A stretch of 62,718 nucleotides of DNA, from contig NZ_QDKQ01000009.1 of assembly GCF_003116815.1 (NCBI RefSeq), positions 1-62,718 on the forward strand, read 5' to 3'. The translations under genes were made by a program, and so were the position numbers. The notes under the pieces were generated by a model. It was not told the DNA's origin and did no database searches. It saw only the letters and a program-made list of their open reading frames with translations. The stretch comes from Caulobacter endophyticus. Its GTDB lineage: Bacteria > Pseudomonadota > Alphaproteobacteria > Caulobacterales > Caulobacteraceae. Below, piece by piece: positions 59,834-62,718 of this stretch (position 1 is its first letter; every line of letters begins with the position of its first letter).

Positions 59834-62083
59834 ATGAACCATCGCCACACCTGGCTTGCTCTGTCGGTGAGCGGCCTTGCGCTGCTGGCCTCGGCGCCGG
59901 CCCTGGCCCAGGCCTCCGACGCCACCATCACCGAAGAGATCGTCGTCACCGCCCAGCGTCGCAGCGAGAACATCCGCGACGTTCCGTTCGCGGTCACCGC
60001 CCTGGGCGACAAGACCCTGAGCGCCGTCTCCGCCGGCGGCGGCGACGTGCTGTCGCTCTCGGCCCGCGTGCCCAGCCTGCAGATCGAAAGCTCGAACGGC
60101 CGCTACGCCCCGCGCTTCTACATCCGCGGCCTCGGCAATGTGGACTTCGACTTCAACGCCTCGCAGCCGGTCTCGGTCGTGCTCGACGACGTGGTTCTGG
60201 AGAACGTCTTCCTGAAGGGCTTTCCGCTGTTCGACGTCCAGCAGGTGGAAGTGCTGCGCGGCCCGCAGGGCACGCTGTTCGGCCGCAACACCCCGGCCGG
60301 CGTGGTCAAGATCGACAGCGTCAAGCCCAGCGACAGCTTCGGCGGCTTCGGTTCGGCAGCCTACGGCAACCTGGGCGCCGTACGCGCCGAGACCGGCGTG
60401 ACCATTCCGGTCAGCGACACGCTGTCGGTGCGCGTGGCGGGCCTGTGGAACCATCGCGACGACTGGGTCAACAACGCCTACAACCCCTCCTTCGCCGGCA
60501 GCGGCGACGACCTGGGCGGCTTCGACGACGTCGCCGCCCGCGTGCACGTGGCCTTCAAGCCTAACGAGCGCCTGTCGACCCTGCTGACCCTGCAGGCCCG
60601 CGACTACATTGGCACGGGCACCTTGAACCGCGCCAACGTGCTGACCAAGGGCTCGAACGAGCTGAACAGCAACTTCGACCGCGACACGGTCTATTATGAC
60701 GGCGGCCGCAACAACCTCCAGAAGCAGCACACCACCTCGCAGAGCCTGCAGGCGGCCTACGACTTCGGCCCGGTCACCCTGACCGGCGTGGTCAGCGCCT
60801 ATCAGGGCCGCTCGTCGGGCGACGGGGATATCGACGGCGGCGTGGCCTCGGCCGCGGCGGCCGCGCCCTACAAGACGCCGTTCAACTCCGAGACCGGCAC
60901 GCTTTCGAGCGATCTGGACCAGAAGACCATCGAAGTGCGCCTGGCCTCGAACGGCGACGGCCGCTTCGGCTGGCAGGTCGGCGCGTTCTTCTGGGACGAG
61001 CGCTTCAACCTCGTCTCGGGCACCTTCAACGGCACCGGCGGCCTGGCTCCGACCGTGATCGGCGACATCGTGCAGCGCTCGGAATCCTGGTCGGTGTTCG
61101 GTCAGGCCAACTACAAGATCACCGACGCCCTGAAGATCACCGGCGGCCTGCGCTACACCGAAGACAGCCGCGACTTCTCGGGCGACCGGATCATCCCGGT
61201 CGGCAGCACCAGCACGGCCCGCCCGCTGTTCGACGTGCGTCGTTCGGTCGGCGACGAGCAGGTCAGCTGGGACCTGAGCGCCCTCTATGAGGTCAATGGC
61301 GACCTGAACGTCTTCGCCCGCGTCGCCAAGGGCTATCGCGGCCCCTCGCTCCAGGGCCGCATCACCTCGTCGGACATCATCACGGCCGCCAATTCGGAAA
61401 CCGTGATGTCGTACGAGGCCGGCCTGAAGTCGCGTCTGTGGGAAGGGCGTGCGCGCCTGAACGCCACCGCCTATTACTACGAGGTCTCCGACCCGCAGTT
61501 CACGGCCATCGGCGGCGAGGGCAACTTCAACCAGCTGATCAACGCCGACAAGGGCGTAGGCTACGGCTTCGAGCTGGACGGCGACGTCTATCTGGGCGCC
61601 GGCTTCAGCCTGGCCGGCGGGTTCGCCTACAATCACACCGAGATCAAGGACAAGGACCTGCTGGTCGCCTTCTGCGGCGCCAACTGCACCGTGACCGATC
61701 CGATCGTGACCGTGGGTACGACGCGCCGCGCCAACATCGACGGCAACCCGTTCCCGCAGGCCCCGAAGTACACAGCCAACATCACGCTGAACTACGTGCA
61801 TGGCCTGAGCAACGGGACCGAGCTGTTCGCCTCGACGGACTGGGTCCTGCAGAAGGACTTCAACCTGTTCCTCTACGAGTCGGTCGAGTTCATGCAGGAC
61901 ACCAGCTTCGAAGGCGGCGCCCGCGCTGGCTGGCGTCACCCGGCCAAGGGCCTGGAAGCGGCGGTCTACGTCCGCAACCTGACCGACGAAGCCAATGTCA
62001 TCGGCGCGATCGACTTCAACAACCTGACCGCCTTCGTCAATGAACCGCGCACCTACGGGGTGCAGGTGACGAAGCGATTCTAA
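59834..62083 (+). CDS. TonB-dependent receptor
   Basis: A 749-residue outer-membrane receptor. Signal peptide 'WLALSVSGLALLASAPALAQ', TonB box 'EEIVVTAQRRSENIRDVP', plug with 'PRFYIRGLGNVDFDFNASQP' and 'QQVEVLRGPQGTLFGRNTPAG', and a barrel ending 'RTYGVQVTKRF'. This is the common class (no Caulobacter-type plug insert, no STN) often used for siderophores, vitamins or other small ligands. ATG 59834 has AGGGG eight bases upstream; the frame opens 20 codons earlier inside the leader. Confidence 0.93.
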   Translation: MNHRHTWLALSVSGLALLASAPALAQASDATITEEIVVTAQRRSENIRDVPFAVTALGDKTLSAVSAGGGDVLSLSARVPSLQIESSNGRYAPRFYIRGLGNVDFDFNASQPVSVVLDDVVLENVFLKGFPLFDVQQVEVLRGPQGTLFGRNTPAGVVKIDSVKPSDSFGGFGSAAYGNLGAVRAETGVTIPVSDTLSVRVAGLWNHRDDWVNNAYNPSFAGSGDDLGGFDDVAARVHVAFKPNERLSTLLTLQARDYIGTGTLNRANVLTKGSNELNSNFDRDTVYYDGGRNNLQKQHTTSQSLQAAYDFGPVTLTGVVSAYQGRSSGDGDIDGGVASAAAAAPYKTPFNSETGTLSSDLDQKTIEVRLASNGDGRFGWQVGAFFWDERFNLVSGTFNGTGGLAPTVIGDIVQRSESWSVFGQANYKITDALKITGGLRYTEDSRDFSGDRIIPVGSTSTARPLFDVRRSVGDEQVSWDLSALYEVNGDLNVFARVAKGYRGPSLQGRITSSDIITAANSETVMSYEAGLKSRLWEGRARLNATAYYYEVSDPQFTAIGGEGNFNQLINADKGVGYGFELDGDVYLGAGFSLAGGFAYNHTEIKDKDLLVAFCGANCTVTDPIVTVGTTRRANIDGNPFPQAPKYTANITLNYVHGLSNGTELFASTDWVLQKDFNLFLYESVEFMQDTSFEGGARAGWRHPAKGLEAAVYVRNLTDEANVIGAIDFNNLTAFVNEPRTYGVQVTKRF

Positions 62084-62094
62084 GACCAATGGTC

Positions 62095-62122
62095 CCGGCG
62101 GCGCTCGAAAGGGCGCCGCCGG
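62095..62122 (+). terminator. hairpin after the last TonB receptor
   Basis: CCGGCGGCGC (62095-62104) pairs perfectly with GCGCCGCCGG (62113-62122), 12 bases past the stop. There is no T-run, so termination would not be classical. Confidence 0.5.
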
Positions 62123-62359
62123 AGATCCGGGATTCGTCCCGATCTGTGATTTCCGGCGCGTCGTGAGCGCCGAAGCGGCGTCGTTTCGACGGCCGATTCC
62201 CGCCAAAGCCGGCGGATGACAGGATCTTCCATTCTCTCTTCGGCCGTTTCGCCGATCGCTGCCTGTCGGCAGGCGAGGGGAGGGGCCTTCCTCGGGCCAT
62301 GCGCGGCGGGGTTTTCGGGCGGTCCGCGAAGAAAATCGTCAAAGCGCGTTTCAGTGCGC

Positions 62360-62388
62360 TTGACTCAAAAAGGGCTCCCGCATAAACA
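62360..62388 (+). promoter_or_regulatory. rRNA operon promoter P1
   Basis: TTGACT and TAAACA are separated by 17 bases, a near-consensus housekeeping promoter upstream of the ribosomal leader. The preceding 62123-62359 has no gene and little structure. Confidence 0.65.
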
Positions 62389-62534
62389 CCGCCCTCCCGA
62401 CGCGGCCCGCCGCTTCGGGGGCTCATTCGAAGCTTTCTTCTCTTTCCGAGGCGCTGAAGTCCTTTCGGCGCCACGGAGTGGTTCGGCCTCCTTCCGAGGC
62501 GGAGCGGTTCGGAAAAGAAAGTTGAAAATAGAGT

Positions 62535-62562
62535 TTGACAAAATGAGGCGCTGGTTTAAATA
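62535..62562 (+). promoter_or_regulatory. rRNA operon promoter P2
   Basis: TTGACA (62535-62540) and TAAATA (62557-62562) with a 16-base spacer in an AT-rich island ('GAAAATAGAGTTTGACAAAA'). Confidence 0.7.
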
Positions 62563-62718
62563 GCCGCCTCCGCCGACACCGGGCGCAAAACGGTGGGGCC
62601 GCTCCCAGGTTACGGAGGCGGCTCGGGGCTTCGGCTCTGGTCTTTGACATTGTTGATTTGGAAAGAGAAACGCAGGCGGCGGCGCTCTGGCGGTTACCCT
62701 TCGAGGTAACCTTAGACG
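62563..62718 (+). other. 5' leader of a ribosomal RNA operon with boxA-like element (continues past window)
   Basis: GCCGCCTCCG (62563-62572) pairs with CGGAGGCGGC (62613-62622). 'GGTCTTTGACAT' (62639-62650) resembles the rrn antitermination boxA (E. coli TGCTCTTTAACA). 'TTGGAAAGAGAAACGC' and the hairpin 'GGTTACCCTTCGAGGTAACC' then follow, as in alphaproteobacterial 16S leaders. No 16S sequence has begun by the right edge. Confidence 0.75.

Noticed and set aside
51836..62083. Prophage or integrated island around the TonB cluster
   Set aside because: No integrase, phage genes, or direct repeats seen, and the tRNA-Thr shows no duplicated 3' end downstream.

Overview
The window is high-GC chromosomal DNA from an alphaproteobacterium of the Caulobacter lineage. 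Indicators are dipM (four LysM domains plus a degenerate LytM domain), the flgF-flgG-flgA-flgH / fliL-fliM divergent flagellar clusters with a sigma54 promoter facing TTAAC and GANTC (CtrA/CcrM-like) sites, Caulobacter-type TonB-dependent receptors, nagZ-scpA-scpB-tatABC synteny, and families of GC-rich palindromic intergenic repeats. Most of it is housekeeping core genome. Accessory character is visible around 20-21 kb, 31.5 kb, 37 kb and 51-60 kb.

Layout. 0-8 kb: a tightly packed plus-strand series (SPOR protein end, nagZ, scpA, scpB, tatA, tatB, tatC, serS, surE, pcm), with many 4-bp stop/start overlaps. 8-20 kb: dipM, then sodC on the minus strand, gyrA, coaD, three cyclophilin genes in a row, a minus-strand membrane-anchored EEP phosphatase-fold protein, and the queuosine pair queA-tgt. 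19.9-20.9 kb holds no convincing gene, only repeats and a roughly 345-bp element with inverted ends and strong internal folding. 20.9-28.7 kb: a FadL porin, an MFE-2-type SDR and a DevBCA-like ABC exporter operon on the minus strand, then a divergent S46 peptidase. 29-37 kb: an EF-hand protein, a CNT nucleoside transporter with a foldable leader, a DUF559 gene lying between inverted repeat halves, a GST, a histidine phosphatase, and xseB-csaA-ispA-dxs (isoprenoid supply). 37-38 kb: two small lipoproteins.

38-47.5 kb is a flagellar region. Rod and L-ring genes (flgF, flgG, flgA, flgH) read leftward from a near-consensus sigma54 promoter. fliL, fliM, a DUF6468 membrane protein (candidate PflI), a MotE-like protein and a 955-residue periplasmic TPR protein read rightward. 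47.7-51.8 kb: pcaF-type thiolase with a 12-bp triplicated sequence at its start codon, VOC protein, thioesterase, tRNA-Thr(TGT), a 100-aa protein, and a decayed TetR/acid-phosphatase chimera. 51.8-62.1 kb: a TonB receptor, then a complete FecI-FecR-FecA-like surface signalling system (ECF sigma, anti-sigma, STN-domain receptor), then another TonB receptor. The window ends in the leader of a ribosomal RNA operon (two tandem promoters and a boxA-like element), just short of the expected 16S gene.

Points most worth a second look are altered key residues in otherwise ordinary enzymes (GyrA quinolone-region positions, Tgt zinc cysteines, a SodC metal ligand), the structured element at 20.2-20.55 kb, the DUF559 gene inside a repeat pair, the nupC leader, and the palindrome ahead of the sigma-factor gene. 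All assignments come from reading the sequence; no database search was run.
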